Of a DNA stretch of 64,000 bases, positions 52,678 through 62,012 are shown in pieces. A model generated the notes under the pieces. It was not told where the DNA came from and searched no databases. It saw only the letters and a list, made by a program, of their open reading frames with translations. A program made the position numbers and the translations under genes. Each line of letters opens with the position of its first letter. Position 1 is the first letter of the stretch. The stretch is taken from assembly GCA_029238785.1 (NCBI GenBank), contig JAQWFN010000095.1:1-64000 (forward strand), given 5' to 3'. This DNA is from Flavobacteriales bacterium (GTDB taxonomy: Bacteria; Bacteroidota; Bacteroidia; Flavobacteriales_D; Sanyastnellaceae).

Positions 52678-53699
52678 AAAGAGTGATTTGGTTCTTAGCC
52701 TTGCTGATTCTTGTTGCAGTGGCTTGGAAAGGATGGAAGATGTATGAAGAAATATGGGGCGGCGCAACCGGTTTCTACGAGGAAAGTAAGGTTGTTTTCA
52801 TTCCTAGTGATAGCTCTTTTGAGGAGATGATGGGGGTGCTGCTTGCGGAGGAAGTGCTAAAAGACACGGTGAGCTTTAAACAAACTGCCACTTTAAAAAA
52901 GTTCGAAAACGTGAAACCAGGCAGGTATCGCTTTTCTCGAGGGATGAGCAATAACGACATCGTAAACATGCTGCGAATAGGAAATCAAGAGCCTGTTCGT
53001 TTGTTAGTGAAGTCTGCTCGCTTGCCCGAAGAAATGGCAGGCATCATTGCATCGCAATTAGAGCTCGATAGCCTTGAGCTAAGTCAAGCCATGAGTTCAA
53101 CGCAACTTGCTAGTAAATACGGTTTTTCTAAAGACAATTTCAGGACGATGTTCTTACCAAACACTTATGAGATGAAGTGGAACATCAGCACTGAAGAGTT
53201 TATCCAAAGAATGGCCAAGGAATACAAAGCCTTTTGGAATGATGAGCGACTAGCAAAAGCGAAATCAAAAGGACTAAGTCAAAGCGATTGCACTACACTA
53301 GCGAGTATTGTTAAAGCTGAAACTGCTAAACGCGACGAAGCACCATTGGTTGCTGGTTTGTACTTGAATCGAATCAAAAAGGGAATTCCATTGCAGGCCG
53401 ACCCGACTTTGATTTACGCTGCTGGAGACTTCAGTATTAAACGAGTTTTAGACAAGCACAAAGAGATCAATTCTCCTTACAACACGTATAAAAACGCAGG
53501 GCTTCCACCCGGCCCCATTAATTTCCCTGAAACGAATTATATCGATGCCGTCTTGAATGCTGCTTCCCACGACTACATTTACATGTGCGCAAAACCTGAT
53601 TTTTCGGGATATCATAATTTTGCAAAGTCCTACAATCAGCACCTTCAAAATGCAAAGAAGTACCAACAAGCCCTAAACAAGCAGGGGGTTTATCGTTAA
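52674..53699 (+). CDS. mltG: Endolytic transglycosylase MltG
   Basis: 341 residues. An N-terminal transmembrane anchor (about 4-20), a LysM-like domain (PSDSSFEEMMGVL..., about 43-105), and the YceG domain with FLPNTYEMKW (about 160), the predicted catalytic Glu216 in IVKAETAKRDEAPLVAGLYL and the ADPTLIYA segment (about 241). It cuts nascent glycan strands in the inner-membrane periplasm and sets their length. Position in the operon after the GNAT gene has no obvious meaning. Confidence 0.95.
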   Translation: MKRVIWFLALLILVAVAWKGWKMYEEIWGGATGFYEESKVVFIPSDSSFEEMMGVLLAEEVLKDTVSFKQTATLKKFENVKPGRYRFSRGMSNNDIVNMLRIGNQEPVRLLVKSARLPEEMAGIIASQLELDSLELSQAMSSTQLASKYGFSKDNFRTMFLPNTYEMKWNISTEEFIQRMAKEYKAFWNDERLAKAKSKGLSQSDCTTLASIVKAETAKRDEAPLVAGLYLNRIKKGIPLQADPTLIYAAGDFSIKRVLDKHKEINSPYNTYKNAGLPPGPINFPETNYIDAVLNAASHDYIYMCAKPDFSGYHNFAKSYNQHLQNAKKYQQALNKQGVYR

Positions 53700-53714
53700 T
53701 GTGATGAGAAGCAT

Positions 53715-54359
53715 TTAGTCTTGTTCAAACCAGTCCTCAATTTTCTGGAAGAGGTCGCTCTCATTGAGTGGTTTTGGTAGAAAGTCGTCCATGCCTGAAT
53801 CCAAATAGGACTGTATTTCAGCGCGAGCTACATTTCCTGAAAGCCCAATAATAATTGGTCTGTCGTTTTTATCAAACATCCCATGAATTCGCTTAGTGGC
53901 CTCTGTGCCGTTAATCCCCGGCATCTCGATATCCATTAAAATGAGATCGTAAGATTGTTTGTGGAGTTTCTCAATAACCTCATTCCCATCGTACACCCGG
54001 TCTGAGGCATATCCCATTTGCTCAAGGATTTTGCCTGCCACCATGAGGTTGAGTTCATTGTCGTCTGCGATAAGTATACGAAGCTTATTGAAAGCACTTG
54101 CTTGTTTTTGATTGGGGGAAAACTGATTTTTACTTTCACCTCCCTTTTGATCATCAATAACATTGACTAAGGTATTCAGTAATCTACTTGGAGCTACTGG
54201 TTTTGTTAGGTAACTAGAGAAGAGCCGGTCTGCATCATTCATTAAACCAGTACCAATAGATGAGAGCACAATGATGGGCAACTCTTCCACTGAATAGTAC
54301 TTTCTTATTTCTGCGGCCAACTGCTCCCCATCCATCATTGGCATTTGCATGTCCATCAC
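53715..54359 (-). CDS. C-terminal part of a split hybrid kinase (receiver fragment plus full receiver domain)
   Basis: In-frame continuation of the 54360-55907 kinase after a TGA. The first codon after the stop is GTG, then ATG (54356). It begins inside a receiver domain, three codons before its phospho-acceptor (VMDMQMPMMDG), so the beta1-beta2 half of that receiver is on the other side of the stop. A complete second receiver follows (about 95-214; acidic pocket LIADDN, acceptor Asp in LILMDIEMPGING, Lys in FLPKP). Alone this fragment could give one working receiver. Either a pseudogene part, a sequencing error or re-initiated product. Confidence 0.8.
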   Translation of the reverse strand: MMDMQMPMMDGEQLAAEIRKYYSVEELPIIVLSSIGTGLMNDADRLFSSYLTKPVAPSRLLNTLVNVIDDQKGGESKNQFSPNQKQASAFNKLRILIADDNELNLMVAGKILEQMGYASDRVYDGNEVIEKLHKQSYDLILMDIEMPGINGTEATKRIHGMFDKNDRPIIIGLSGNVARAEIQSYLDSGMDDFLPKPLNESDLFQKIEDWFEQD

Positions 54360-55907
54360 TCAGAAATCAAATTTCGACAAGTCTTTTATAATTTCAACCA
54401 CCAATTCAGGACTATTGAAAGGCGTAGATCTCACTCCCCAATTAGAGAGTTGTTTTACAAGAATTCTAAGGTTTGTTGTGTTATCATCTACAACTAATGC
54501 TCTTAGCCCAGCCAATTTTTCTTCTTTCTGGCTTTGTGCTAATGCTTCTTCTGATTCCAGTATGGTGGTAAAGAAAAAGCTACTTCCTTTACCCAATTCA
54601 CTTTCGGCCCAAATACGTCCCGCCATAAGGGCTACAAGCTTTTTACAAATACTCAAGCCTAAACCTGTTCCACCATACTTTCTGGTTGTAGATGTATCGG
54701 CCTGCATAAAACTTTCGAAAAGGTTTTCTAGGGTTTCTGCCGACATGCCGATGCCTGTATCTTTAATTTCGAATTTGACTTGAGAGAAGCCTCCTTCATC
54801 AGCAACACGCTCAACAGTGAGCAATACCTCGCCTTTTTCGGTGAATTTAATGGCGTTGTTCAAAAGGTTGATCAAAACCTGCTTGAGTCGAATAACATCG
54901 CCACAATAATCGCCACTTACCTCTGGTTCGAGGTAAACAATGAGCTCTAGTCCCTTCTCTTGAATGCTTGGTTTCAAAAGATCAACCACCTCTTCAACGG
55001 CATTTTGAAGTTGAAAAGTGCTTTTTTCTAGTCGCAATTTTTCTGAATCCAGCTTGCTGTAATCCAAGATATCGTTGATGATGACCATCAAGTTTTCGGC
55101 ACTACTTTTAATGGTGTTTACATACGATTTTTGATCACTATCAAGAGTTGTTCGATTGAGAATACCCGCCATACCTATGATCCCGTTCATTGGGGTTCTT
55201 ATCTCATGGCTCACATTGGCGAGGAAATCTGACTTTACTTCACTTGCTTTTTGAAGGCTTTGATTTAAGGTTTTGAGTTCTGTATTTTGTTTTGCCACCC
55301 TTTTTAAAGCAGGCTTGATGATGAGGTAAAACATGGTGAACATGATCACAATACCCAGAGCTGCCAAGCCCCATGACAAAACCTGAATACGATTGAATTG
55401 CTTATTGTTCTTATTATTGAAGTAATAGAGCAATTGCAGGATTTGCTCTTCATAAACCGCGTCAAGAATGGCGATTTGTTTGATGTGCTCTTCTATACTG
55501 CCCTCGGGAGAAGCAATTAAAGCGTCCAACTCTTTTTTGATGTTCAGGAATGCGGGGTTTAATTTGGCAATAATAGCCTTCTCTTCTTCGCCTTCTTTGA
55601 CACTGGTTTGATATAAATCGCTTCCTTGAGAAATGGCTTTATGGCTATCAATCCACTTTTGACGCGTGAGCTTCAAGTCTGTAAGCACTTCTTTATAGCT
55701 TTCTCCTTGATGCTGCTTGTGGTCGATTTCGAAAATGAGACGTGATATTTGCTCGGTCAACATTCGTTGTCTTGAAACTACTTTTGCTTCAATACCCGAT
55801 TTGTGTTGTTCGCTCAAATGAATATGCAACAGCACTTGTGCGCTCAAGACAATGACAATCATTGTCAAAAGAAAAAGAAGTATCCTTTTTGAAATACCCT
55901 TACTCAT
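54360..55907 (-). CDS. Sensor histidine kinase, N-terminal part of a hybrid kinase interrupted by an in-frame TGA
   Basis: 515 residues. N-terminal transmembrane helix (about 8-28), an extracytoplasmic helical sensor with a PilJ/type IV pilus-like RQRMLTEQISRLIFEID motif (about 47-63), a second helix (about 178-198), coiled coil, then HisKA with His234 (NVSHEIRTPMNG), and HATPase with N box (NAIKFTEKG), G1 (DTGIGMS) and G2 (GGTGLGLSI). It ends at FDF just before the conserved MDMQMP of its first receiver domain; the reading frame continues after the TGA in the next entry. Together the two make a 731-codon hybrid kinase of usual architecture. Confidence 0.9.
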   Translation of the reverse strand: MSKGISKRILLFLLTMIVIVLSAQVLLHIHLSEQHKSGIEAKVVSRQRMLTEQISRLIFEIDHKQHQGESYKEVLTDLKLTRQKWIDSHKAISQGSDLYQTSVKEGEEEKAIIAKLNPAFLNIKKELDALIASPEGSIEEHIKQIAILDAVYEEQILQLLYYFNNKNNKQFNRIQVLSWGLAALGIVIMFTMFYLIIKPALKRVAKQNTELKTLNQSLQKASEVKSDFLANVSHEIRTPMNGIIGMAGILNRTTLDSDQKSYVNTIKSSAENLMVIINDILDYSKLDSEKLRLEKSTFQLQNAVEEVVDLLKPSIQEKGLELIVYLEPEVSGDYCGDVIRLKQVLINLLNNAIKFTEKGEVLLTVERVADEGGFSQVKFEIKDTGIGMSAETLENLFESFMQADTSTTRKYGGTGLGLSICKKLVALMAGRIWAESELGKGSSFFFTTILESEEALAQSQKEEKLAGLRALVVDDNTTNLRILVKQLSNWGVRSTPFNSPELVVEIIKDLSKFDF

Positions 55908-55965
55908 TGTTTTAGGTTGTAACTGTCAAGTTTGCTCACAAATATACCTAAAATAATGTGCTGAG

Positions 55966-58068
55966 CTAAACCCTTGTCTCTTTGCTTTCTAAGCGTGTAA
56001 AAAAGCCTTTTAATGATTTTTCAAGTGTTTCCATTTGAATCGGCTTTGAAACGAAGTCTGTCATGCCAGTATCAAGGCATTTTTGGCGGTCCGACATTTG
56101 AGCATTGGCGGTCATTGCGATGATTTCTACATGACGATCTTTTGCCTTATGAAGGATGCTTTTGGTAGCACTAATCCCATCCATTACAGGCATTTGCACA
56201 TCCATAAAAATCAAAGAATACCCTCTTTCATCAAACATTTCTACCGCCTCAAGGCCATCATTGGCAATGTCGACTTGAAAACCAAAACTCTGTAGAATCA
56301 AACTTGCTACTTTTTGGTTAACAAGGTTATCTTCAGCCAACAAGACGGTCATGCCTTGAGCTAAACTCTTATCAAATTCATGAATTGATAGTTGATCTAA
56401 GCAATTAGCGGAAGTACAAATCTCAAGTAGAAGTCGCACGGTGAATCGACTGCCTTCTCCCGTTTTAGAATTAACGGTGATTGAACCTCCCATTCGTTCA
56501 GCCAATTGCTTGCTGATGGCCAATCCAAGTCCCGTTCCTCCATATTTTCGGGTAATTGAGGAGTCTACTTGAGAAAAACTGCTGAACAACATGGCGATTT
56601 TATCTTCTTCAATCCCTATACCGGTGTCGCTTACAGAGAAATCAACGTAAACAGACTGGCCATTTCTTTCGATCAGTTTTAGTTCAACAACTATTTCTCC
56701 ATCCTGTGTGAATTTAATCGCATTCCCTACCAGATTCATCATGATCTGCTTCACCCGGGTGGAATCACCTTTTAAGTGTTTTGGGATTTTCGAATCAATT
56801 TCTTCGATAAAATTCACCCTAGAGCTATCTACTTTAGTTCTTAAGAGCGTCATTACATCTTTCAATTGATCAACAAGGGAAAAAGAATGTTCTTCCAACT
56901 GTATTTTCCCTGACTCGATTTTACTGAAGTCAAGAATGTCATTGATAATCACAAGCAAATTGTCGCCACTTCTTTCAATCGTTTCAACATACATCTTCTG
57001 ATCATCATCTAAAGTTGTACTTGCTAAAAGTTGCGTCATCCCTATTACACCGTTCATTGGTGTTCTAATTTCATGACTCATGGTGGCCAAGAACTCTGAT
57101 TTTGCTTTTGCAGCTTCTTCAGCAGCTTCTTTGGCTTCGATAAGTATTCTTGTGTTCTCATATTCTCTAGTCATATCTCGAACACGGTAAACCAACTGTT
57201 CGCGGTCGTATTTTTGAATCAGCACAATGGAAACAAAAGCGAAAAATGTGCTGCCGTCTGCTCGTCTTAACTGAACCTCATCATTCCAAAATCGATCTTC
57301 CCTCAACTTCACTACACCCGCATCATCCTCTTCTTGGGAAAGTTTATTAATCCGGAAGTCACCAAAGTTTTTCCCTTTAATAATAGAAAATTCCTCGCCC
57401 AAAAGCTGTTCTGTTCGCGCATTGGCTTCTTGAATAAACCCTTCAAAATCTGTGATGATGGTTGCCGTTTCATCTTTTCCCACAACGGCCCTTAGAATTT
57501 CCTCACGCACTTTCATCATGGCCTGAAACCTTGATTTCAAGCGAACATTTACATAGGATAGGATGCTAGAAAGTACTACAGCAATGAATGATAGAATTCG
57601 ATGAGTGAAGCTTAAATCTTCACCAACAATCAATGCTATTGCCGTCATCGCCAAGAGAAACATAACATAGCGCAAAACCTGTATCCCATCGCGAAAGACA
57701 GCTGCTACCGCTTGCGAGGAGATAATGAGCACCAAGAGATAATAGATCGAAAAAGAGTTGAGATAACAAGTAAAAACAATGTGAACCGAAAACAGCAAAA
57801 ACAGTCCGTTGGCCACCTTGTAAATGATCTTCTTAGAGGTGATGATAAAAGTTGAACACAAAACGATGAGCGAAAGACCTATGATAATTACCCGGTCGTA
57901 GATGAATTCAACATTGCTTTCGAAAAGGTTCCAATACAAAACCGCCATCAAGACATTCATCACCAGCGATAAGGAAGTCATCACCCTGTAGAACAAGACG
58001 CCCTTGACACTTTGACTTTCGCCAGAAATCAGACCGATATTTTCATTTTCGATGCTCGAGTAAGCCAT
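55966..58068 (-). CDS. Hybrid sensor histidine kinase with PAS and receiver domains
   Basis: 700 residues. Six or so transmembrane helices at the N-terminus (about 25-175), a PAS domain (ILRAVVGKDETATIITDF, about 190-305), HisKA with His332 (ATMSHEIRTPMNG), HATPase (NAIKFTQDG; DTGIGIEE; YGGTGLGLAI) and a C-terminal receiver with acceptor Asp623 (LIFMDVQMPVMDG). The kinase probably senses a signal at the inner membrane and relays phosphate to its own receiver; a downstream phosphotransfer protein is not adjacent. Related to the split kinase 58 bp downstream, so the pair may have arisen by duplication. Complete and intact. Confidence 0.94.
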   Translation of the reverse strand: MAYSSIENENIGLISGESQSVKGVLFYRVMTSLSLVMNVLMAVLYWNLFESNVEFIYDRVIIIGLSLIVLCSTFIITSKKIIYKVANGLFLLFSVHIVFTCYLNSFSIYYLLVLIISSQAVAAVFRDGIQVLRYVMFLLAMTAIALIVGEDLSFTHRILSFIAVVLSSILSYVNVRLKSRFQAMMKVREEILRAVVGKDETATIITDFEGFIQEANARTEQLLGEEFSIIKGKNFGDFRINKLSQEEDDAGVVKLREDRFWNDEVQLRRADGSTFFAFVSIVLIQKYDREQLVYRVRDMTREYENTRILIEAKEAAEEAAKAKSEFLATMSHEIRTPMNGVIGMTQLLASTTLDDDQKMYVETIERSGDNLLVIINDILDFSKIESGKIQLEEHSFSLVDQLKDVMTLLRTKVDSSRVNFIEEIDSKIPKHLKGDSTRVKQIMMNLVGNAIKFTQDGEIVVELKLIERNGQSVYVDFSVSDTGIGIEEDKIAMLFSSFSQVDSSITRKYGGTGLGLAISKQLAERMGGSITVNSKTGEGSRFTVRLLLEICTSANCLDQLSIHEFDKSLAQGMTVLLAEDNLVNQKVASLILQSFGFQVDIANDGLEAVEMFDERGYSLIFMDVQMPVMDGISATKSILHKAKDRHVEIIAMTANAQMSDRQKCLDTGMTDFVSKPIQMETLEKSLKGFFTRLESKETRV

Positions 58069-58144
58069 TCGCCATAGTTGGTTGCAAGCATGAAAGTAGT
58101 GAGAAAAGTAGATGTTGTAAATTTACAAGACCAAATTCAGCAAA

Positions 58145-59047
58145 TTGAGGAATATTCCTACAAGCGCCTTACTTGTTTTCCTGCTTTTTCTTCCTTTTTC
58201 GGTGAAAACGCAAAGTTTGGATTCACTCCAAAGGCGACAGGTCATTTTAGCAGCGGGTACAGCAGGACTTTATGCCGGTTCCATGCTGGCTTTAGACCAA
58301 CTTTGGTACGAAGACTTCCCACGATCTCCATTGCACAGTTTTGACGACTCGAAGCAGTGGTTGCAAATGGACAAGCTGGGCCATGTCACCACAAGTTATC
58401 AAATTGGAAAAGCCGGGTATGCCGCCATGAAATGGGCTGGAGCGAAAGATCAAACAGCACGATGGCTCGGAGGAGGCTTTGGGTTTATCTATTTGGGAGG
58501 GATTGAACTCCTTGATGGAAGCTCCGAGGAATGGGGTTTTTCTTGGACCGACTTTGCGTCCAATGCCCTTGGAAGTGCTTTGTTTATTAGCCAAGAAGCC
58601 CTGTGGAAAGAACAGCGAATTCAATTAAAATACAGCTTTCAAAAGAGTCCATACGTACAATATAGACCTGAATTACTGGGCAGCTCCCCTTCTGAAACTT
58701 GGTTGAAAGATTACAATGGACAAACGTATTGGGCAAGCATTAAGGTGGCTTCTTTTCTGGTTGAAGATACCTTTTGGCCTAAATTTTTGTGTCTAGCTAT
58801 CGGACATGGAGCAGATGGCATGATAGGAGCGAGCAGTAATCCGCTATTCGACAATAATAACATGCCTTACCCCACCTTTGATCGTCAGCGTCAATGGTAC
58901 CTTTCTTTCGATTTGGACCTTTCTGTTTTTGCTTCGCGAAGAAGAATCATTAAAGCCGTATTGAACACCTTTGGCTTTATTAAAATACCCTCGCCAACCT
59001 TAATGTATCAAAACAAGAAGTTTACTTTTTACCCAATCTATTTTTGA
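58145..59047 (+). CDS. DUF2279 (YfiM-like) predicted envelope protein
   Basis: 300 residues starting at a TTG; no in-frame ATG precedes the signal peptide (RNIPTSALLVFLLFLPFSVK), and a stop occurs at 58118. The DUF2279/YfiM core is clear: FDDSKQWLQMDKLGHVTTSY (about 60-79), LGGGFGFIYLGGIELLDGSS (about 104-123), the FSWTDFASNALGSAL helix (about 128-142) and KFLCLAIGHGADGMIGAS (about 219-236). Predicted helical membrane-associated protein of unknown role; some members are lipoproteins, but no lipobox is seen here. Divergent from the hybrid kinase. Confidence 0.85.
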   Translation: MRNIPTSALLVFLLFLPFSVKTQSLDSLQRRQVILAAGTAGLYAGSMLALDQLWYEDFPRSPLHSFDDSKQWLQMDKLGHVTTSYQIGKAGYAAMKWAGAKDQTARWLGGGFGFIYLGGIELLDGSSEEWGFSWTDFASNALGSALFISQEALWKEQRIQLKYSFQKSPYVQYRPELLGSSPSETWLKDYNGQTYWASIKVASFLVEDTFWPKFLCLAIGHGADGMIGASSNPLFDNNNMPYPTFDRQRQWYLSFDLDLSVFASRRRIIKAVLNTFGFIKIPSPTLMYQNKKFTFYPIYF

Positions 59048-59145
59048 TCCCCTAAACATCATCACCCCAAAGAAAACACCTTTCAAAACAAGGAATTAGC
59101 ACTTCCTAATTGAGAATTTCAGATATTAGTAGCAAGAAGCCAAAC

Positions 59146-60690
59146 ATGAGTAAATCAGTACAATTTTTAGAAGACATTCAGAAGGGAAATACCTTCAAAA
59201 AAGACAGTTTTATCCTGGGAGGAGCCATGCTTGATGGTAAGGTTGTTCCTGGAGCTCAAGTTAAAATCCCTTTAAAAACACTCAACCGTCATGGGCTCAT
59301 CGCAGGAGCCACGGGAACGGGTAAAACAAAAACCCTCCAAGTGATTGCAGAGCAACTGTCAATGAAGGGTGTTCCTACGCTGTTGATGGACTTAAAAGGA
59401 GATTTGAGTGGATTAGCTCAGCCAGGAAGCCTGAACGATCATATTGTATGGCGTCATGGCGAAATTGGTACGGAATATATTCCTGAAGCCATGCCTGTTG
59501 AACTCCTTTCTTTGAGTGAGGAAAAAGGGGTGAAACTCAGAGCTACAGTGAGCGAATTTGGTCCGGTACTCTTCTCTAAGATTCTCGACCTGAATGAAAC
59601 TCAGGAAGGGGTGATGACCATCGTTTTCAAATATTGCGACGACAACAGTATGCCTTTGCTCGACCTCAAAGATGTGCGCGAAGTATTGAAATATGTTGGT
59701 GGAGAAGGGAAAGACATTATTACGGAGAACTACGGTTATGTTTCTCCTGCATCCATTGGTTCGATTACTCGAAAAGTACTTCAAATTGAACAGCAAGGAG
59801 CAGATACTTTTTTTGGCGAGCGCTCTTTTGATCCGCAAGATTTGATTCGTACGAAAGATGGCAAAGGGATGATCAGTATTCTCCGATTAACAGACATTCA
59901 GGATCGACCGAAGTTGTTTTCCACCTTTATGTTTTGTTTGTTGGCCGAAATCTATTCCACTTTTCCTGAGCAGGGTGATGATGACCAACCTAAACTGTGC
60001 ATCTTTATTGATGAAGCTCACCTGGTATTTAAAGAAGCCTCAAGTGCTTTGATGGATCAAATCGAAGCCATTGTAAAGCTGATTCGCTCAAAAGGTGTTG
60101 GTCTTTTCTTCTGCACTCAAAACCCAACAGACGTGCCCGACGCCATATTGAGTCAACTTGGACTTAAGGTGCAGCATGCTTTGAGGGCCTTCACTGCAAA
60201 AGACAGAAAAGCCATCAATAAAACAGCAGAAAACTACCCTACAAGTCCGCATTACGATACTTCCGAGCTCCTTACGCAAATTGGAATTGGTGAAGCACTC
60301 GTTACCGCCTTGAACGAAAAAGGGATTCCAACACCTCTGGCCGCTACCCTGCTCAATGCTCCGAAAACACGTATGGACATCCTCAGCACAGCTGAAATTG
60401 ATCACCTCGTGAAGAACAGTGAGCTCGTTGCTAAGTACAATGAAAACATCGATAAAGAAAGTGCTTACGAAATGCTGAAGGGCAAATTGGATGAGGCGAA
60501 AAGCGACGAGCACAAACAAAACATGGAGCAACAACAAGAGGAAGTTAAAAAGGCTTCGCGAAGCAAAAAAGAAGAGCCTAGTCTTTTCGAACAAGCCTCT
60601 AAAAACACCATGGTTCGTCAAATCGGACGTACGATTTTTAGAGAGTTGACGCGTGGAATCCTCGGTGCTTTAGGTGTGAAGAAACGATGA
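59146..60690 (+). CDS. HerA-like helicase domain protein (DUF853 type)
   Basis: 514 residues from the ATG at 59146; the upstream TTG at 59110 adds a leader not seen in homologues. A P-loop ATPase: Walker A GATGTGKTKTLQ (about 49-60), MDLKGDLSGLAQPG (about 80-93), Walker B CIFIDEAHLVF (about 285-295), sensor FCTQNPTDVPD (about 323-333) and a charged C-terminal coiled coil (about 435-490, KLDEAKSDEHKQNMEQ). The family is a DNA-translocase-like hexamer of unknown cellular role; not paired with NurA here. Its stop overlaps the next gene's start (ATGA). Confidence 0.92.
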   Translation: MSKSVQFLEDIQKGNTFKKDSFILGGAMLDGKVVPGAQVKIPLKTLNRHGLIAGATGTGKTKTLQVIAEQLSMKGVPTLLMDLKGDLSGLAQPGSLNDHIVWRHGEIGTEYIPEAMPVELLSLSEEKGVKLRATVSEFGPVLFSKILDLNETQEGVMTIVFKYCDDNSMPLLDLKDVREVLKYVGGEGKDIITENYGYVSPASIGSITRKVLQIEQQGADTFFGERSFDPQDLIRTKDGKGMISILRLTDIQDRPKLFSTFMFCLLAEIYSTFPEQGDDDQPKLCIFIDEAHLVFKEASSALMDQIEAIVKLIRSKGVGLFFCTQNPTDVPDAILSQLGLKVQHALRAFTAKDRKAINKTAENYPTSPHYDTSELLTQIGIGEALVTALNEKGIPTPLAATLLNAPKTRMDILSTAEIDHLVKNSELVAKYNENIDKESAYEMLKGKLDEAKSDEHKQNMEQQQEEVKKASRSKKEEPSLFEQASKNTMVRQIGRTIFRELTRGILGALGVKKR

Positions 60691-61634
60691 GCGCTTTGAA
60701 ACGCGAGCTCATCGCTGTTTTCTACAACGTGGAGAACCTCTTCGATGTTTACGACGACCCTAAAACCAGTGATGATGCTTTCACTCCTGATGGCCTGATG
60801 GCTTGGGATGAAGAACGATATCGACAAAAATTACAGCAGATCAGCAAGGCCATTTTAGGCATCGACCAAGGCAAGGCGCCCGACTTCATGGGCTTTGCTG
60901 AAATCGAAAATCGTCAGGTTCTAGAAGATCTCTTGAAGCAAGATGGCTTGTCTGAAACACATTACGAAATTGTGCATCAAGAGAGCGAAGACACTAGGGG
61001 AATTGATATCGCTTTTGTTTATCGACCAGATGTTTTTAAGTTCAACGAAGCCATTTGGCACGACATCAATACCTTCTCCACTGAGAAAATAAATGCCCGT
61101 AATGTATTGCAGGTAAGTGGTGAAATTGGTGATCAGGTGTTCCATTTTTTCGTCAATCACTGGTCGAGCCGAAGAAAAGGCAAAGCCGAAACCGAATTTA
61201 AACGCATTGCTGCGGCCAAGACCTTGAGGCATGCTGTAGATCAATGCGCTGATGAAAGCGTTCAAATCATCATGGGTGATTTTAACGACGAGCCAAGTGA
61301 TTTCAGTATTACCAAGTATTTAAGCGCCCTTGAGCACGCCCAAGAAGGCACAAAAGAGCTCGTGAACTTATCGTGGCGTTACGAACAACACGGAAAAGGC
61401 AGTATTGAACATGAGGGTGAATGGTATTTGTTTGACCAAATCATGGTTTCTTTAAACCTCAGAAAGGGCACACCTACGGGGTGGAAAGTAAAGAAGATGT
61501 ATTTGGAACAAAATGAAGCTCTCATCTTTCGATCTAGAGGAAGTTCAAAGCCCAACAGGACTTATGTTGGCATCGACTACAAAGGAGGTTTTTCAGACCA
61601 TTTGCCTGTTTTTGTTCGAATACAGGAGCGCTAG
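60687..61634 (+). CDS. Endonuclease/exonuclease/phosphatase family protein
   Basis: 315 residues without a signal peptide. EEP fold motifs: FYNVENLFDVYDDP (about 11-24), the Glu in FMGFAEIENRQVL (about 69-81), VNHWSSRRKGKAE (about 152-164), IMGDFNDEPSDF (about 192-203) and the catalytic His in SDHLPVF (about 305-311). Metal-dependent phosphoesterase on nucleic acids or nucleotides or other phosphoesters; substrate uncertain. Coupled to the HerA-like gene by a 4-base overlap, so it may act on DNA with it, which is inference. Confidence 0.9.
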   Translation: MSALKRELIAVFYNVENLFDVYDDPKTSDDAFTPDGLMAWDEERYRQKLQQISKAILGIDQGKAPDFMGFAEIENRQVLEDLLKQDGLSETHYEIVHQESEDTRGIDIAFVYRPDVFKFNEAIWHDINTFSTEKINARNVLQVSGEIGDQVFHFFVNHWSSRRKGKAETEFKRIAAAKTLRHAVDQCADESVQIIMGDFNDEPSDFSITKYLSALEHAQEGTKELVNLSWRYEQHGKGSIEHEGEWYLFDQIMVSLNLRKGTPTGWKVKKMYLEQNEALIFRSRGSSKPNRTYVGIDYKGGFSDHLPVFVRIQER

Positions 61635-61673
61635 CTGAGTTCTGCTTCTCTTTTTATTTATTCCTATTGAGGC

Positions 61674-61708
61674 AGAAAAAAAGGCTTCGCAATTGCAAAG
61701 CCTTTTGA
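61674..61708 (-). terminator. Terminator between convergent genes
   Basis: Stem AAGGCTT / AAGCCTT with an inner GC-AATT-GC extension; the minus strand continues TTTTTTTC and the plus strand TTTT, so it can serve the small-protein gene (minus) and possibly the nuclease gene (plus). Confidence 0.75.
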
Positions 61709-61730
61709 TAAAGAACAAGAAAAGAGAAGC

Positions 61731-61991
61731 TTACTTAGAAGCCGCCCATTTTCTAATTTCAGTTCTGAACCAATCATCAGCAGCGTCGGTCCATTTAAAG
61801 TTATCTCTGATGTAAGACATGGTATCTTTTTCGATATCCGTGTAGCTTGCACCATCCTTAACTGCATCCAAAAGTTGAGCAGCATCTTCTTTAGAAATAC
61901 GGCCATCTCCACCACCAGCAGTTAGTTTTTCTGCAAGTTCGATGAGTTAACCATCGTATTTCTTTCCGTCAATTGTTTTGTAGTATCCCAT
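61731..61991 (-). pseudogene. Small helical protein gene interrupted by an in-frame TAA
   Basis: Reading from the ATG at 61991 gives MGYYKTIDGKKYDG, then TAA (codon 15), and the same frame continues with LIELAEKLTAGGGDGRISKE and on to WFRTEIRKWAASK at a stop at 61731. The frame is otherwise clean for 86 codons. The protein would be about 86 residues, with an EF-hand-like GDGRIS loop. From memory, similar small proteins with a YYKTIDGKKYD start occur in this phylum with Lys where the stop is, consistent with AAA changed to TAA. Either a nonsense mutation or a base error. A terminator lies just downstream. Confidence 0.75.
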
Positions 61992-62012
61992 GATATTTAT
62001 TGTATTATGATT

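Noticed and set aside
54360-54362. TGA read as selenocysteine or as Trp by a variant code
   Set aside because: TGA ends many genes here, including ATGA overlaps; the site is not a catalytic Cys position, and no recoding hairpin was obvious.
58078-58344. 88-codon plus-strand frame overlapping the DUF2279 start
   Set aside because: It is out of frame with the DUF2279 motifs and has no signal or domain; the TTG-started frame explains the region.
61664-61915. 83-codon minus-strand frame
   Set aside because: It is in a different frame from the damaged small gene at 61731-61991, ends in low-complexity residues and crosses the terminator.
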